From Streptomyces sp. NBC_01431 (GTDB taxonomy: Bacteria; Actinomycetota; Actinomycetes; Streptomycetales; Streptomycetaceae): 64,000 bases of DNA. The stretch covers positions 3,844,001-3,908,000 of the forward strand of contig NZ_CP109496.1 in assembly GCF_036231355.1 (NCBI RefSeq), given 5' to 3'. Below are positions 47,632 through 57,763 of this stretch, one piece after another (position 1 is the stretch's first letter; each line of letters opens with the position of its first letter). The position numbers and the translations under genes were made by a program. The notes under the pieces are model-generated. The model had not been told where the DNA came from, ran no database searches, and saw nothing but the letters and a program-made list of their open reading frames with translations.

Positions 47632-49140
47632 TCAGGCGCGGGGTGTCGCGTCGGCCGTCGGGCGCAGGAACCAGTGGCGGGCCGAGGCCAGCCACCAGGC
47701 CGTCGCGAAGCCCAGGACGGCGAGCACCGCGACCGGGGCGTAGTTGAAGTTCTCCCAGGTCATCGGGGAGAGCTGCGGCAGCATGAACAGGACTGTGATG
47801 ACCGCCACCCAGGCCACCGCCAGGATGCCGACCGGGCGCGACCAGCGGCCCAGGTGCCAGGGGCCGCGGGCGAAGGAATCTCCACGGAACAGGCGCAGCA
47901 GGGTCGGGATCACATAGGCGATGTAGAGGCCGATCACCGCGATCGAGGTCACGGCCGCGTACGCCGTCACGTTGATCAGGTAGGGCAGGCCCAGGACCAG
48001 CGCGGCCCCGGCGGCCAGCCAGACCGCCGCGACCGGTGTGCGGGTGCGGGGGCTCACCGTGTGCCAGAGCCGGGAGAAGGGCAGCGCGCCGTCGCGTGAA
48101 AAGGCGTAGATCATGCGCGAGTTGGCGGTCACCGACGCCATCCCGCAGAAGAGCTGCGCGCCGATCACCACCAGCAGGAGCAGTTTGCCGCCCGTCGCGC
48201 CCAGTGAGTCCAAGAGGATCTGGGCGGGGGGCGCGCCGGTGTCGGAGTTCAGCTGGGTGTCGTACGCGCCGATCGCGTACGTGAAGCCGAGGAGGAGGAC
48301 GAGGCCCGCTATCCAGGACGTCCAGATCGCGCGGACGATGCCCTTCGGGCCCGCCGTCGAGGCGTCGTGGGTCTCCTCCGTCATGTGGGCGGAGGCGTCG
48401 TACCCGGTGAAGGTGTACTGCGCCATCAGCAGGCCGATCAGCACGACGTACACGCTGTTGGTGAAGCCGGTTTCGTTCACGAACTTCGTGAAGACGAACG
48501 AGGTGGAGCGGTGGTGGTCGGGGACCAGCGCGAGCGCGGCCACGATCACCGCGACGCCGAGCACGTGCCACCACACGCTGACGCCGTTGAGGAACGCGAC
48601 GATGCGCACGCCGAAGGTGTTCAGGAGGCCGTGCAGGAGCAGGATCGCCGCGAACAGCAGGATCGTTCGGGCCGGGGTGACCCCGAAGCCGAACTGGAGG
48701 TTCAGGTACGCCCCGAGGAACGACGCGGCGCCGAAGTCGACGCCCGCGGTCACGGCGATCTGGCCGAGCACGTTGAACCAGCCCGTGAACCACGCCCACG
48801 CGGCGGCCTGGCGCGGCGGGGCCAGACGGTGGGCCCAGAAGTACAGGCCCGCCGAGGTGGGGTAGGCCGAACAGATCTCAGCCATCGCGAGGCCGACGAC
48901 GAGCGTCATGAGGCCCACCGCGACCCAGCCCCAGGTGATCAGGGCCGGGCCGCCGGTCTTCATGCCGTACGCGTACATCGTCAGGCAGCCGGAGAGCACC
49001 GAGATGATCGTGAACGAGACGGCGTAGTTGGAGAACGCCGACATCCGGCGCGCGAGGACCTGCTTGTAGCCCAGCTGTGCCAGGCGTTCCTCGTCCGACC
49101 CCGGTGTTCCCTCGCTGGTGGTGCCGACGTCAGTTGTCAT
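47632..49140 (-). CDS. APC family amino acid permease
   Basis: A 502-residue transporter with about twelve membrane helices. The YKQVLARRMSAFSNYAVSFTIISVLSG start is typical of the GABA/BAT permease branch of the amino acid-polyamine-organocation superfamily, as are the AEICSAYPTSAGLYFWAHRLAPP and GYDASAHMTEET segments. It probably takes up an amino acid such as GABA or another omega-amino acid. ATG 49140 (MTTDVGTTSEG). It follows the tRNA-Lys gene by 76 bases in the same orientation. Confidence 0.9.
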   Translation of the reverse strand: MTTDVGTTSEGTPGSDEERLAQLGYKQVLARRMSAFSNYAVSFTIISVLSGCLTMYAYGMKTGGPALITWGWVAVGLMTLVVGLAMAEICSAYPTSAGLYFWAHRLAPPRQAAAWAWFTGWFNVLGQIAVTAGVDFGAASFLGAYLNLQFGFGVTPARTILLFAAILLLHGLLNTFGVRIVAFLNGVSVWWHVLGVAVIVAALALVPDHHRSTSFVFTKFVNETGFTNSVYVVLIGLLMAQYTFTGYDASAHMTEETHDASTAGPKGIVRAIWTSWIAGLVLLLGFTYAIGAYDTQLNSDTGAPPAQILLDSLGATGGKLLLLVVIGAQLFCGMASVTANSRMIYAFSRDGALPFSRLWHTVSPRTRTPVAAVWLAAGAALVLGLPYLINVTAYAAVTSIAVIGLYIAYVIPTLLRLFRGDSFARGPWHLGRWSRPVGILAVAWVAVITVLFMLPQLSPMTWENFNYAPVAVLAVLGFATAWWLASARHWFLRPTADATPRA

Positions 49141-49231
49141 GCCCCCGGTGATGCCCGCACCGGGGGCCCGACATGCCATCAGTCAGCCATGGAATGACCG
49201 CGTCTGAGCGTCCGCGGGACCGAAGTGGCGC

Positions 49232-52200
49232 CTAATAGAGCGACTTGTACATGTTCCAGCCACCGCCGAGCGGCTTCCGCTCCCCGAAGGCGCCGTTCCC
49301 GGCACCCGGGTACAACCAGAGCGAGCCGCCGTTCTCCCGGGCCAGCAGGTCGGGCCTGCCGTCGCCGTCGAGATCGCCCGCGCCGACCAGGGAGTTGAAA
49401 CCGCCCCAGCCGCCGCCCAGGCGGATCCGGTCGGCGAAGCCGCCCTTGCCGTTGCCGGGGTACGTCCACAGGACACCGGCGGAGTCCCGGGTCAGGAGGT
49501 CGCCCCTGCCGTCCCCGGTCAGGTCGCCCGCGCCCACGATCAGGAGGCCGCCCCAGCCCCAGCCCGCCTTGACCGGGTCCTTGAAGCCGAGGGCGCCGTT
49601 GTCGGAGTAGACGTACAGATCCCCGCCGGGCGTCCGGGCCACCAGATCCGGGCGGCCGTCGCCGTCCACGTCCCCGGGCGACACCAGCGTGTCGTAGGCG
49701 TTCCACCCCTTGCCCAGGCTCTGGTACGCCGTCGAGGGCGTCAGCGCGGCGCCACACGGCGGTGTGTACGCCCGCAGCTCACCGGTCGCCATGCGTACCA
49801 GCACGTCGTTGCACCGGTCGCCGTTCACGTCCCGGAAGGCGATGGCGGCGGCCATCTCGTTCGCGCCGGTCCAGCCCTCGCCGACGGCCTGCGCCGAAGT
49901 GGCGACGCCGGGTCCGGTCCGCAGGTCGAAGCGGCCCGAGGGGGTCAGCGCGAGGAGGTCGGCACGGCCGTCGGGGCCGCCCGCGCCGACGAAGTCCCGC
50001 GCGACGGCGCCCGCGCCGGTCAGGCCGACCGTGCCGGTCCGGGTGAGGGCCGCGCCCTGGCCGTCGGCCGGGGTGGCGGTCAGGGTCCAGGCGTAGCCGC
50101 CGTTCGACGCGTACCGGCCGTCATCCGCCTTCCCGTCCCAGTCGGGCCGCACCAGACCGCGGGTCTGTCCGCCGGTCAGGGTGCGGACCGTGGCACCCAT
50201 AGCGTCCTTGACGGTGAGCTGCCAGGACGCGGCGGGCTTGCTCAGCCACCAACGGGGCTTCCAGGAACCGGAGTTGGCGTTGCCCCGGGCGGGCGTGTCC
50301 GCGTCGATGGCGCTCAGAGCAGAGGTGGGGACGCCGGTCGGGACGACGTGAATGGCGTCCTCGGCGTCGACGTGGGCGACGGGCCCGCCGAAGCGGTCCA
50401 CGGCCCAGCCCTTGTCCGCGGCCGTCTGCTTCGGGCTGCCGAGCGTCCGGGTGCCCGAACCGCCGCGCACGTCCGTGACGTTGAGGACGCCGCCCTGCTG
50501 CCAGGCGACGTAGCCGTCACCGAGCCGGGCGTCCTGGTGCGCGGGCAGCGCGACGCCGCGCCCGGTGGCGCTGTCGTACACCCCCGATGCCGAACTCCCG
50601 CACTCCCACAGGATGTTGACGCCATTGGCCTGGAGCGAGGTGAGGTCGCAGTCGCTCACCTTCGCGGTACTGAGGGTCTTGCCGCTGCGTACGTCGATGG
50701 CGTCCACCGAGCCGGTGCCACTCTCGACCCACAGGGTGGAACCGTAGAGCGCGTACGCGGAGTACATCTGGGAGTCGGGGCCGCGGTAGACGTACTCACC
50801 CGTGTCGAGGTCGTTGACCTCGACGCCGTACGGCCTGGTGGCCACGTACCGGCCGGACACCTGGAACGGATCGCTGCGCCGGAACAGCGGACCGTCCAGG
50901 ACGGTCCGGCCCGGCAGCGACGCACCCTCGTCGACCACCCGCAGGCCGTCGGCCGCCCGGTACACCAGTCGCCCGTCGCCGGTGGGCTGGAGCTGGGGGC
51001 AGCTGTCGTCGGCGCAGCCGTTGGGGAAGGCCTTCTCGTCGCCGCCCCGGTCCACCCGCTCACCCGCCGCGGGAGCGCCGGTGACCGTGAGGTCGATGCC
51101 GCGCAGCCGGGCGGGCCGCTCACCGTCGCCCAGTACATGGTCGAGCGTGCTCAGGCGCCCCTGCGCGAGGGACATCCCGAGGCCGGCGGTCCGCACCAGC
51201 GGCGCGTTCGCGACCTCGGTCACGGAGAAGGAGCCGTCGGCGCCCGGGGCCCGGACCGCGACGACGCCCTTCCTGCCGCCCTCGGCCCGGCCGATCAGCA
51301 TCGTGCCGTCCGCCGTGAACCGCGGCATCGCGGTGGCGCGCTCCAGGACCTGGCGCTCGGGGCCGCCGCCGAACGGGACGGCGACGATGCGGTAGTTGAG
51401 GGAGGAGTAGTACGTACCGCCGTCCGCGGAGATGCGCCGGGCGATCAGCACGTGGTCGCCGACCGTGCCGAGCAGCCGCGCGTCGTCGTCGCCGGAGACC
51501 GTGAACTCGTGGGCGGCGGGCTTGTCGAGCGCCGCCATGTCCCAGACCTTCACCCGGCCGTCGGGCGCCCACTGGGTGACGTGACCGCCGCTCACCTCGG
51601 TGCGGTCGACCTCGGCCAGCTTGGTGAGGCGGCTGCCCGACGCGTCCAGCCAGTACACCCAGGTGAACCCGCTGTAGTGGGTGATGGCGAACAGGCCGTC
51701 CCCGTTCGACGCCAGTTCGTTGACGTAGTCGCCGAACACGGCGGTCGGCCGGTCGTTCACGCTGCCGTTCCTCCAGGTCAGCGCGTGGAGCGTGGTCGTA
51801 CTCCAGTCCTTCTGCGAGGTCACCACGGTGTCGCCGAAGACCGAGAAGAACTCCTGGCCCACGGGCAGCGTCCAGGTCCGCTCCGAGCCGTCCTTCATGT
51901 TGCGCTGCGTGACGCTGCGTCCGTCACGGCTCCTGAAGGTGACGGTGTCCGTCCCCGTCCCGTAGGCCACCTCCATGCCCGCGGGCATCGGCAGCGGCTT
52001 GGTGACTCCGTCGGCGTACGTCGTCCAGTTGAAACCGTCGTGCACCCAGCCGGACAGGTATCCGGTGTCTCCCGCGCCGTTCAGGACGACCGCGTTCTGG
52101 TCGGGCCGCTGCTCGGCGGGGATGGTCAGTCCGGCCGGCGCGTCGGCCGCGACCGCCGCCTGCGTGGTGAGTGGTACGACGACCGCGGTGATGCCGAGGG

Positions 52201-52246
52201 CGGCGGCTGCCGCGACAGCGCCGCGGAACATGGTGTGACGTCTCAA
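49232..52246 (-). CDS. Large secreted FG-GAP/VCBS repeat protein with beta-propeller
   Basis: A 1,004-residue exported protein. The signal peptide (hydrophobic, ending AVAADAPAG) is followed by about 600 residues of WD/YD-like beta-propeller sequence, a FlgD-like Ig segment (GYAWTLTATP, about 690-730), and four FG-GAP repeats with calcium-binding DxDGDGRPDLL motifs (about 760-990). Such proteins bind sugars, wall or partner proteins; no catalytic domain is seen. The TTG start at 52246 has GGGAG six bases upstream; the ATG at 52231 lacks a site. Adjacent genes give no hint of function. Confidence 0.85.
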   Translation of the reverse strand: MRRHTMFRGAVAAAAALGITAVVVPLTTQAAVAADAPAGLTIPAEQRPDQNAVVLNGAGDTGYLSGWVHDGFNWTTYADGVTKPLPMPAGMEVAYGTGTDTVTFRSRDGRSVTQRNMKDGSERTWTLPVGQEFFSVFGDTVVTSQKDWSTTTLHALTWRNGSVNDRPTAVFGDYVNELASNGDGLFAITHYSGFTWVYWLDASGSRLTKLAEVDRTEVSGGHVTQWAPDGRVKVWDMAALDKPAAHEFTVSGDDDARLLGTVGDHVLIARRISADGGTYYSSLNYRIVAVPFGGGPERQVLERATAMPRFTADGTMLIGRAEGGRKGVVAVRAPGADGSFSVTEVANAPLVRTAGLGMSLAQGRLSTLDHVLGDGERPARLRGIDLTVTGAPAAGERVDRGGDEKAFPNGCADDSCPQLQPTGDGRLVYRAADGLRVVDEGASLPGRTVLDGPLFRRSDPFQVSGRYVATRPYGVEVNDLDTGEYVYRGPDSQMYSAYALYGSTLWVESGTGSVDAIDVRSGKTLSTAKVSDCDLTSLQANGVNILWECGSSASGVYDSATGRGVALPAHQDARLGDGYVAWQQGGVLNVTDVRGGSGTRTLGSPKQTAADKGWAVDRFGGPVAHVDAEDAIHVVPTGVPTSALSAIDADTPARGNANSGSWKPRWWLSKPAASWQLTVKDAMGATVRTLTGGQTRGLVRPDWDGKADDGRYASNGGYAWTLTATPADGQGAALTRTGTVGLTGAGAVARDFVGAGGPDGRADLLALTPSGRFDLRTGPGVATSAQAVGEGWTGANEMAAAIAFRDVNGDRCNDVLVRMATGELRAYTPPCGAALTPSTAYQSLGKGWNAYDTLVSPGDVDGDGRPDLVARTPGGDLYVYSDNGALGFKDPVKAGWGWGGLLIVGAGDLTGDGRGDLLTRDSAGVLWTYPGNGKGGFADRIRLGGGWGGFNSLVGAGDLDGDGRPDLLARENGGSLWLYPGAGNGAFGERKPLGGGWNMYKSLY

Positions 52247-52423
52247 GTGGCTCTCCCGTAACCCTTCAAGGCAGGGGAGGACACGGCGAACGCGGTGTGC
52301 AGGATGAAGCCCCCCGGCTTCCCATAACCCCCCAGATCAAGCGCTTTGACCCTAACAGCAGACTCACAGGAAGCGGCGCGCGGTTTCGAACCCGTTCAGT
52401 TGCCGCCACCACGGATACGCGAA

Positions 52424-52464
52424 CAGGGCCCGCACCACACCGATGAGGTGTCGTGCGGGCCCTG
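52424..52464 (-). terminator. Terminator of the DEAD-box helicase gene
   Basis: A hairpin with CAGGGCCCGCAC / GTGCGGGCCCTG arms, 33 bases past the helicase stop. Confidence 0.75.
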
Positions 52465-52497
52465 TCGAGCCGTCAGGCGGCGGCGTCAGGCAGTGCC

Positions 52498-54744
52498 TCA
52501 GCCGTTGCGCTTCCAGCGGGGCTTGTCGTCGCGGCGACCGAAGGAGCCGGTGTTCGTGCCGGTGTTGGAGCCACCGCGGTGGTCGTCACGACGGCCGTAC
52601 GGGCGGTCGTGTCCGCCGGAGCGGAAGCCACCGCCGGCGGGACGGTCGTCACGACGGTCGCGGTTGAACGGGCGGTCGCTGCCACCGCGGTTGAAGCCGC
52701 CCGAGGGGCGCTCGTCACGGCGGTCGCGGTTGAAGCCACCGCGCTCGCCACCGCGGTCGTCACGGTTGAAACCGCCCGAGGGACGGTCGTCGCGGCGGAA
52801 GCCGCCACGGTCGCCACCGCGGTCGTCACGGTTGAAACCACCGGAGGGGCGGTCGTCGCGACGGAAGCCGCCCGAGGGACGGTCGTCACGGCGCTGGAAA
52901 CCACCGGAGGGACGGTCGTCACGGCGGAAGCCGCCGGAGGGACGCTCGTCACGACGCTGGAAACCGCCCGAGGGACGGTCGTCACGGCGGAAACCGCCCG
53001 AGGGACGCTCGTCACGACGGTCACGGTTGAAGCCACCGCGCTCGCCACCGCGGTCGTCACGGCGCTGGAAACCGCCGCGGTCGCCACGGTCGCCGCCACG
53101 GTTGTCACGGCGGTCGAAGTTGCCCCGGTCGTCGCGGCGCTGGAAGCCACGGTCGTCGCGGGACTCGCGGGCCTCCGGCTGAGCCGGAACCGCGGCGGCG
53201 GCAGCAGCCGCGACCTCGGCCTCGGCCTCGGCGGCGACCTCGGCGACCGCGGCCGCCACGCCCTCGGCGTCCTCACCGCGCTCGCGGGCGGCACGCGCCA
53301 CCAGGCGGTCGGCCTCCTCGCGGAGCTCGGCGGCCCGGCGCGTCGAGCGCTCCAGCTGCTGGGTGAGCTCGGCGACCTCGCGCTCGGCCTGCTTGGCGGC
53401 GTTGTTCGCCGAGTCGGCCTGGACCTCGGTCAGCGAACGGGCGCCGGTGATCTCGGCGACCTCGGGGTCGAAGGCGCCGGCGCTCTGGATGATGTGGCGC
53501 GAGGCGTCGACGCCCGCGTCCTCCATCAGCCGGAAGATCTGGCGGCGCTGGTGCGGCAGGGACAGCGACACGACGACACCGGACTTGCCGGCGCGGGCGG
53601 TACGGCCCGAACGGTGCAGGTAGTCCTTGTGGTCACCGGCCGGGTCCACGTTGAGGACCAGGTCGATGCCGTCGACGTGGATGCCGCGCGCGGCGACGTC
53701 GGTGGCGACGAGCGCGTTGACGTAACCCTTCTTGAAGTCCTCAAGGACTCGGGTACGCGCGCCCTGGGTCATGCCGCCGTGCAGCGCGTCGGCCTTCACG
53801 CCCGACTCGCACAGCTGCTCGGCGATGCGGTCCGCGCCCAGCTGGGTGCGGACGAAGATGATCGTGCGGCCCTTGCGGGCGGCGATCGCGGCCGTGACCG
53901 GCGCCTTGTCCTTCGGCTTCACGACGAGGACGTGGTGGGTCATGGTCGAGACGTTGCCCTGCGCGCTGTCGACCTCGTGCGTGACGGGGTTCGTCAGGTA
54001 GCGCTTGACCAGCGTGCTGATCTCGTTCTCCATGGTGGCGGAGAAGAGCATGCGCTGGCCGCCGCCGGGGATCTGGTCGAGCAGCTCGGTGACCTCGGGC
54101 AGGAAGCCCAGGTCGGACATCTGGTCGGCCTCGTCGAGGACGGCGACCTGGACGTTGGCGAGCGAGCAGGCGCCGCGGTTGATGAGGTCGCGCAGACGGC
54201 CCGGGGTGGCGACGAGGATGTCGACGCCGCGCTCCAGGGCGTAGATCTGGTTGCTCATCGAGGTGCCGCCGCAGACGACCTTCATCTTCAGGCCGAGCAC
54301 GTCGCCGTACGGCTGGAGGGCGTCCGCGACCTGCATCGCGAGCTCACGCGTCGGCGTGAGGATGATCGCGCGGGGCTTCTTCTTCTCGGTGTGGCCGCCG
54401 GCCAGCTGGGCCAGGGTCGGCAGACCGAAGGAGAGGGTCTTGCCGGAACCGGTACGGCCACGGCCGAGGATGTCCTTGCCGGCCAGGGCGTCCGGGATGG
54501 TCGCGGCCTGGATCGGGAAGGGGGAGGTCACCCCGTTCTGGGCGAGCTTGCGCACGACGCCCTCGGGCAGACCGAGGTCCGCGAAGGTGACGGTGGGCTC
54601 GGTGTTCTCGTCCGCCTCGGACTCGACGATCTCGACGACCTCGATGACGTCGGAGGCCGCTACGGCCTCGACGACGTCGTTCTCACGGGTCTCGTTGTTC
54701 TCGTTCTCGGGCAGGACGGAGTGATCAGTGCTGGAAATGGACAT
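52498..54744 (-). CDS. DEAD-box RNA helicase with long repetitive C-terminal tail
   Basis: A 748-residue helicase. The RecA-like domains (about 50-410) have the Q motif region, GRTGSGKT (96-103), PTRELAM, DEAD (VLDEADQMS), SATMEN, and HRSGRTARAGKSG. A coiled coil with Ala/Glu repeats follows (to about 530). The last 200 residues are disordered Arg/Asp/Gly tails built from FRRDDRPSGGF and FNRDDRGG-type repeats, an RGG-like RNA-binding region. It resembles cold-shock RhlE/CsdA-type helicases that unwind mRNA or aid ribosome assembly. ATG 54744. The upstream gap of 197 bases is AT-richer and may hold a long 5' leader. Confidence 0.93.
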   Translation of the reverse strand: MSISSTDHSVLPENENNETRENDVVEAVAASDVIEVVEIVESEADENTEPTVTFADLGLPEGVVRKLAQNGVTSPFPIQAATIPDALAGKDILGRGRTGSGKTLSFGLPTLAQLAGGHTEKKKPRAIILTPTRELAMQVADALQPYGDVLGLKMKVVCGGTSMSNQIYALERGVDILVATPGRLRDLINRGACSLANVQVAVLDEADQMSDLGFLPEVTELLDQIPGGGQRMLFSATMENEISTLVKRYLTNPVTHEVDSAQGNVSTMTHHVLVVKPKDKAPVTAAIAARKGRTIIFVRTQLGADRIAEQLCESGVKADALHGGMTQGARTRVLEDFKKGYVNALVATDVAARGIHVDGIDLVLNVDPAGDHKDYLHRSGRTARAGKSGVVVSLSLPHQRRQIFRLMEDAGVDASRHIIQSAGAFDPEVAEITGARSLTEVQADSANNAAKQAEREVAELTQQLERSTRRAAELREEADRLVARAARERGEDAEGVAAAVAEVAAEAEAEVAAAAAAAVPAQPEARESRDDRGFQRRDDRGNFDRRDNRGGDRGDRGGFQRRDDRGGERGGFNRDRRDERPSGGFRRDDRPSGGFQRRDERPSGGFRRDDRPSGGFQRRDDRPSGGFRRDDRPSGGFNRDDRGGDRGGFRRDDRPSGGFNRDDRGGERGGFNRDRRDERPSGGFNRGGSDRPFNRDRRDDRPAGGGFRSGGHDRPYGRRDDHRGGSNTGTNTGSFGRRDDKPRWKRNG
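52600..53170. repeat. Coding repeats in the helicase tail
   Basis: DNA repeats of 24-30 bp encode the Arg/Asp/Gly units, with the two plus-strand words CCGCCCGAGGGACG and GGTCGTCACGGCG repeating many times. Copy number may vary between strains or be misassembled. Confidence 0.75.
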
Positions 54745-54941
54745 GCGAAATGCGAAACCTTCCGGAGTCTCGGCACGCGCCCGTCAACTCCGTGATTCGC
54801 AATTCGACCGCCTCGATGCGGTCAGCCACGGCTAGGGAGAGTACGCGCCACACGGCGCTCTTCTGTGTCGGCGCCGGGCAATGGGATCAAACGATCTACT
54901 ACCATACGCACCCCCACCCCCTTAAGGCAAACCGAGTCCGC

Positions 54942-55484
54942 CTAAACCGGTCCCACCTGCGGTGATGCGGTCGGCTCCTGATCCATCTCGACCCTGCTGC
55001 GGCGCAGCGCGCTGTTGTGGGTGTCGGCTCCCGGGGTCGTGGACGGCGAGGGGTCCGCGGTCACCGGCGGCGGCGCCGGAGCCGACGGGGAGGGCGGCGG
55101 GCTCGGGGCCGGGTGGCTGGGCACGGAGGGCGGCTGCGAGGGACCGCCCCGCGAGGGCTTGGCCGGGGCGGGCACGCCCGGCTTCGGCGGGGCACCGGCC
55201 GGCGGCGCGGCCGCGCCCGGCGCCGTGGCGGACCCGCTGGGGCTCGGCGCCCCGGACGCCCCGCCGGGCGCCTTCGCCTCGTGCTTGCCGGTGTGGGCCC
55301 GGCCCGCCGCCTCGCCCCCCTTGCCGCCGCCGGACCTGGCCGCCTCACCGTGCTGCCCGGCCGAGGCCGAGGGCTTCGGCCTGCCCCCGTCGTCCCTGAC
55401 GCTCATGCAGCCCGCCGACGCCGCGAGCACCAGGACAGTCACGGCCAGCTCGGCCAGGCGGACAGGGGTGGTCAACTGGCGCAC
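54942..55484 (-). CDS. Pro/Ala/Ser-rich lipoprotein
   Basis: A 180-residue protein from GTG 55484, with GGAGGTG five bases upstream. A hydrophobic stretch ends in the lipobox AASAGC (Cys26). The rest is Pro/Ala/Gly/Ser-rich, low complexity, with an RRSRVEMDQEP end. It is probably a lipid-anchored surface protein or spacer of unknown role. A longer frame to 55697 is not coding. Confidence 0.65.
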   Translation of the reverse strand: MRQLTTPVRLAELAVTVLVLAASAGCMSVRDDGGRPKPSASAGQHGEAARSGGGKGGEAAGRAHTGKHEAKAPGGASGAPSPSGSATAPGAAAPPAGAPPKPGVPAPAKPSRGGPSQPPSVPSHPAPSPPPSPSAPAPPPVTADPSPSTTPGADTHNSALRRSRVEMDQEPTASPQVGPV

Positions 55485-55696
55485 GGGGGCACCTCCGGGA
55501 CGGGGAGCGGCGGGGTCGTACTTCCCAACTCCCGCGCCCCCACCGGGGACACGCCCGGCCCGCACCCGGGTTGCCCCCGACATTCGTCCGAGCCACGTCA
55601 AACTCCACCGCCGGTCTCGACGGGACCGGCAGGTCTCACGCCTGCCCGGCTTTTTGATGTTCTCCGGGCCGCCGGAACAGGCGTGCGTCCCGGACA

Positions 55697-56056
55697 ATGG
55701 ACCGTGTGCTGGAGATGACGCGCGACGCCTTCGAAGAGCTGGTCAGCGATGCCCTGGACAAGATCCCGGCAGAGCTGACCAGGCTCATGGACAACGTGGC
55801 CGTATTCGTCGAGGACGAACCCGATCCGTCGGACCCGGAGCTGCTGGGTCTGTACGAGGGGACCCCGCTCACCGACCGAGGTGAGTGGTACGCGGCCGTC
55901 TTGCCGGACCGGATCACGATCTACATGGGCCCGACCCTGCGGATGTGCGAGACGGCCGAGGACGTGGTCCACGAGGTTTCCGTGACCGTGGTCCACGAGA
56001 TCGCCCATCACTTCGGCATCGCGGACGACCGCCTCCACGAGCTGGGCTGGGGCTGA
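55697..56056 (+). CDS. Small zincin-like metallopeptidase
   Basis: A 119-residue protein of the actinobacterial zincin-like family (PF06262 type). HEIAHHFGIADD carries the metal-binding HExxHxxxxxD motif near residue 100. The sequence is acidic (VFVEDEPDPSD). Family members are small predicted metallopeptidases of unknown substrate. ATG 55697; a GTG at 55706 is also possible. The region before it contains no clear ribosome site. Confidence 0.85.
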   Translation: MDRVLEMTRDAFEELVSDALDKIPAELTRLMDNVAVFVEDEPDPSDPELLGLYEGTPLTDRGEWYAAVLPDRITIYMGPTLRMCETAEDVVHEVSVTVVHEIAHHFGIADDRLHELGWG

Positions 56057-56090
56057 CCAGGGCTGATCGAGCCCGGCGGCGGTCACGCGA

Positions 56091-56195
56091 TCACCCCAAG
56101 AGCCCCCGAAGAGACACGCGACGGGATTCGTGACCCCCCGTCACTTCCGCCTCCCCGAGCAGTTCCTCGAACTCCTCGCACGTCATCTCCAGCAC
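56091..56195 (-). pseudogene. Inverted fragment resembling the start of the zincin gene
   Basis: A 34-codon minus-strand frame reads VLEMTCEEFEELLGEAEV..., close to VLEMTRDAFEELVSDALD at the start of the zincin gene (55706 on). Nucleotide similarity is about 70-75% over some 45 bases by eye. The catalytic part is absent, so it looks like a relic of an inverted duplicate. Confidence 0.45.
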
Positions 56196-56254
56196 CCGGC
56201 CATTGCCGGTCACCCGGCGGCATACGGGCGCGCCCGCAGGGGCATACGGCTCCC

Positions 56255-57671
56255 ATGCGAGCCATGTCCGCGACCCGCCAGGCGCTGGCACGGGCAGCGG
56301 GACTGTGCTGCGTCGTCCTGATCGGCGCCTGGCTGGGACTGCTGGTCGTCGGCAACGTACGCACCCCCGTGGGCCCCATGGACACCACCATGACGCTGCG
56401 GCCCTCGCTCACCGGCGGCACCAAGATCAACGTCTCTCCGCTGGGCGCCCTCGAACTGCGCTCGCACCTCGCGCCGCTCCGGCTGGACGTCGACGTCGAC
56501 CGGCTGGACCCGGAGCGCGCCCAGGCGCTGGTCAGCCACCCGGAGCGGATTTCGGGGCTCCAGCAGGAGATCACCCGCGACGTCGGGCAGGGCACCCGGG
56601 ACGTGGCGCTGCGCTCGTGCGTCGCGGTTGTCTCCGGCGCCACCGCGCTCGGCCTCGCCGTCTACCGCCGCCCGCGCCGCGCGCTGGCCGCCGGCGGACT
56701 CGCCCTCACCCTGCTCGGCGCCTGCGGCCTGAGCGCGTACGCCACCTGGAACCCGCAGTCCGTACTCGAACCGAAGTACTCGGGGCTGCTCACCTCGGCC
56801 CCGCAGGTCGTCGGCGACGCCCGCTCGATCGTGACCGAATTCGGCGTCTACCAGCAGGAGTTGGCGAAGCTGGTGACCAACGTCACCAAGCTGTACGACG
56901 TCGCCTCCACCCTCCCCGCCTACCAGCCGGACCCGGCCACCCTGCGCGTGCTGCACGTTTCCGACATCCATCTGAACCCGGCCGCCTGGCACATCATCAC
57001 CTCGCTGGTCACCCAGTACCGGATCGACGTGATCATCGACTCCGGCGACACCATGGACCACGGCAGCACCGCCGAGAACCGCTTCCTCGACGCGATCCCC
57101 GACCTCGGCGCCCCGTACGTCTGGGTGCGCGGCAACCACGACTCGGCGGCCACCCAGCGCTATGTCGCGGGGCTGCGGAACGCGCACGTCCTGGACGACG
57201 GGCAGGCCGTCACGATCGCGGGCGTACGCATCGCCGGGATGGGGGATCCCGAGTTCACCCCGGACCGCTCGACGGCGGACACCGACCCCGACGGGGCCGA
57301 ACGTGCGGCCGGGAGCCGGCTCGCCGCCGCCCTGCGCGCCCAGAGCCGGGCCGGCACCCCCGCCGACATCGCGGTCACCCACGAGCCGGCCGCGGCGCGA
57401 GACGGACGGCACCGTCCCGCTCGTCCTCGCCGGGCACCTCCACCACCGCGAGACGGAGGTCATGAAGCAGGGCACCCGGCTGAAGGTGGAGGGATCCACG
57501 GGCGGTGGGGGCCTGCGCGCGCTCCAGAACCAGGAGCCGGAAAAGGTCCGCGCCTCCGTCCTGTACCTCGATCGCACCACCCGCCGTCTCCAGGCCTGGG
57601 ACGAGGTGACGCTGGGCGGTCTGGGCCTGACCACGGCCGAGGTCGCCCGCCATCTGCCCACCCCGCGGTGA
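56255..57671 (+). CDS. Metallophosphoesterase, membrane-anchored, with a frameshift
   Basis: The intact reading to about 57390 has one to three membrane helices (residues 8-30 and about 120-160), then a calcineurin-like phosphoesterase domain with HVSDIHLNP, DVIIDSGDTMDHG, and VWVRGNHDS, the metal and phosphate motifs in order. The frame then shifts in the stretch 57389-57401. Removing one base gives AGHLHHRETE and the rest of the domain to TGA 57671, about 471 residues. In the given sequence translation instead runs through to 57778 without the GHxHH motif, and into the tRNA-Glu gene, which indicates a lost frame. Its job in this genus is unknown, and a sequence error cannot be excluded. Confidence 0.78.
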
Positions 57672-57763
57672 CCTCCACGGAAACCGTTTTGGCGATACCT
57701 CCCCGCATCCCATATGCTTCTCACGTCCCCGACGCGCTGCGAAGCGCCCAGGCGGGCCAATTA

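Noticed and set aside
52600..53170. CRISPR-like repeat array
   Set aside because: The repeats are in frame and encode a disordered helicase tail.
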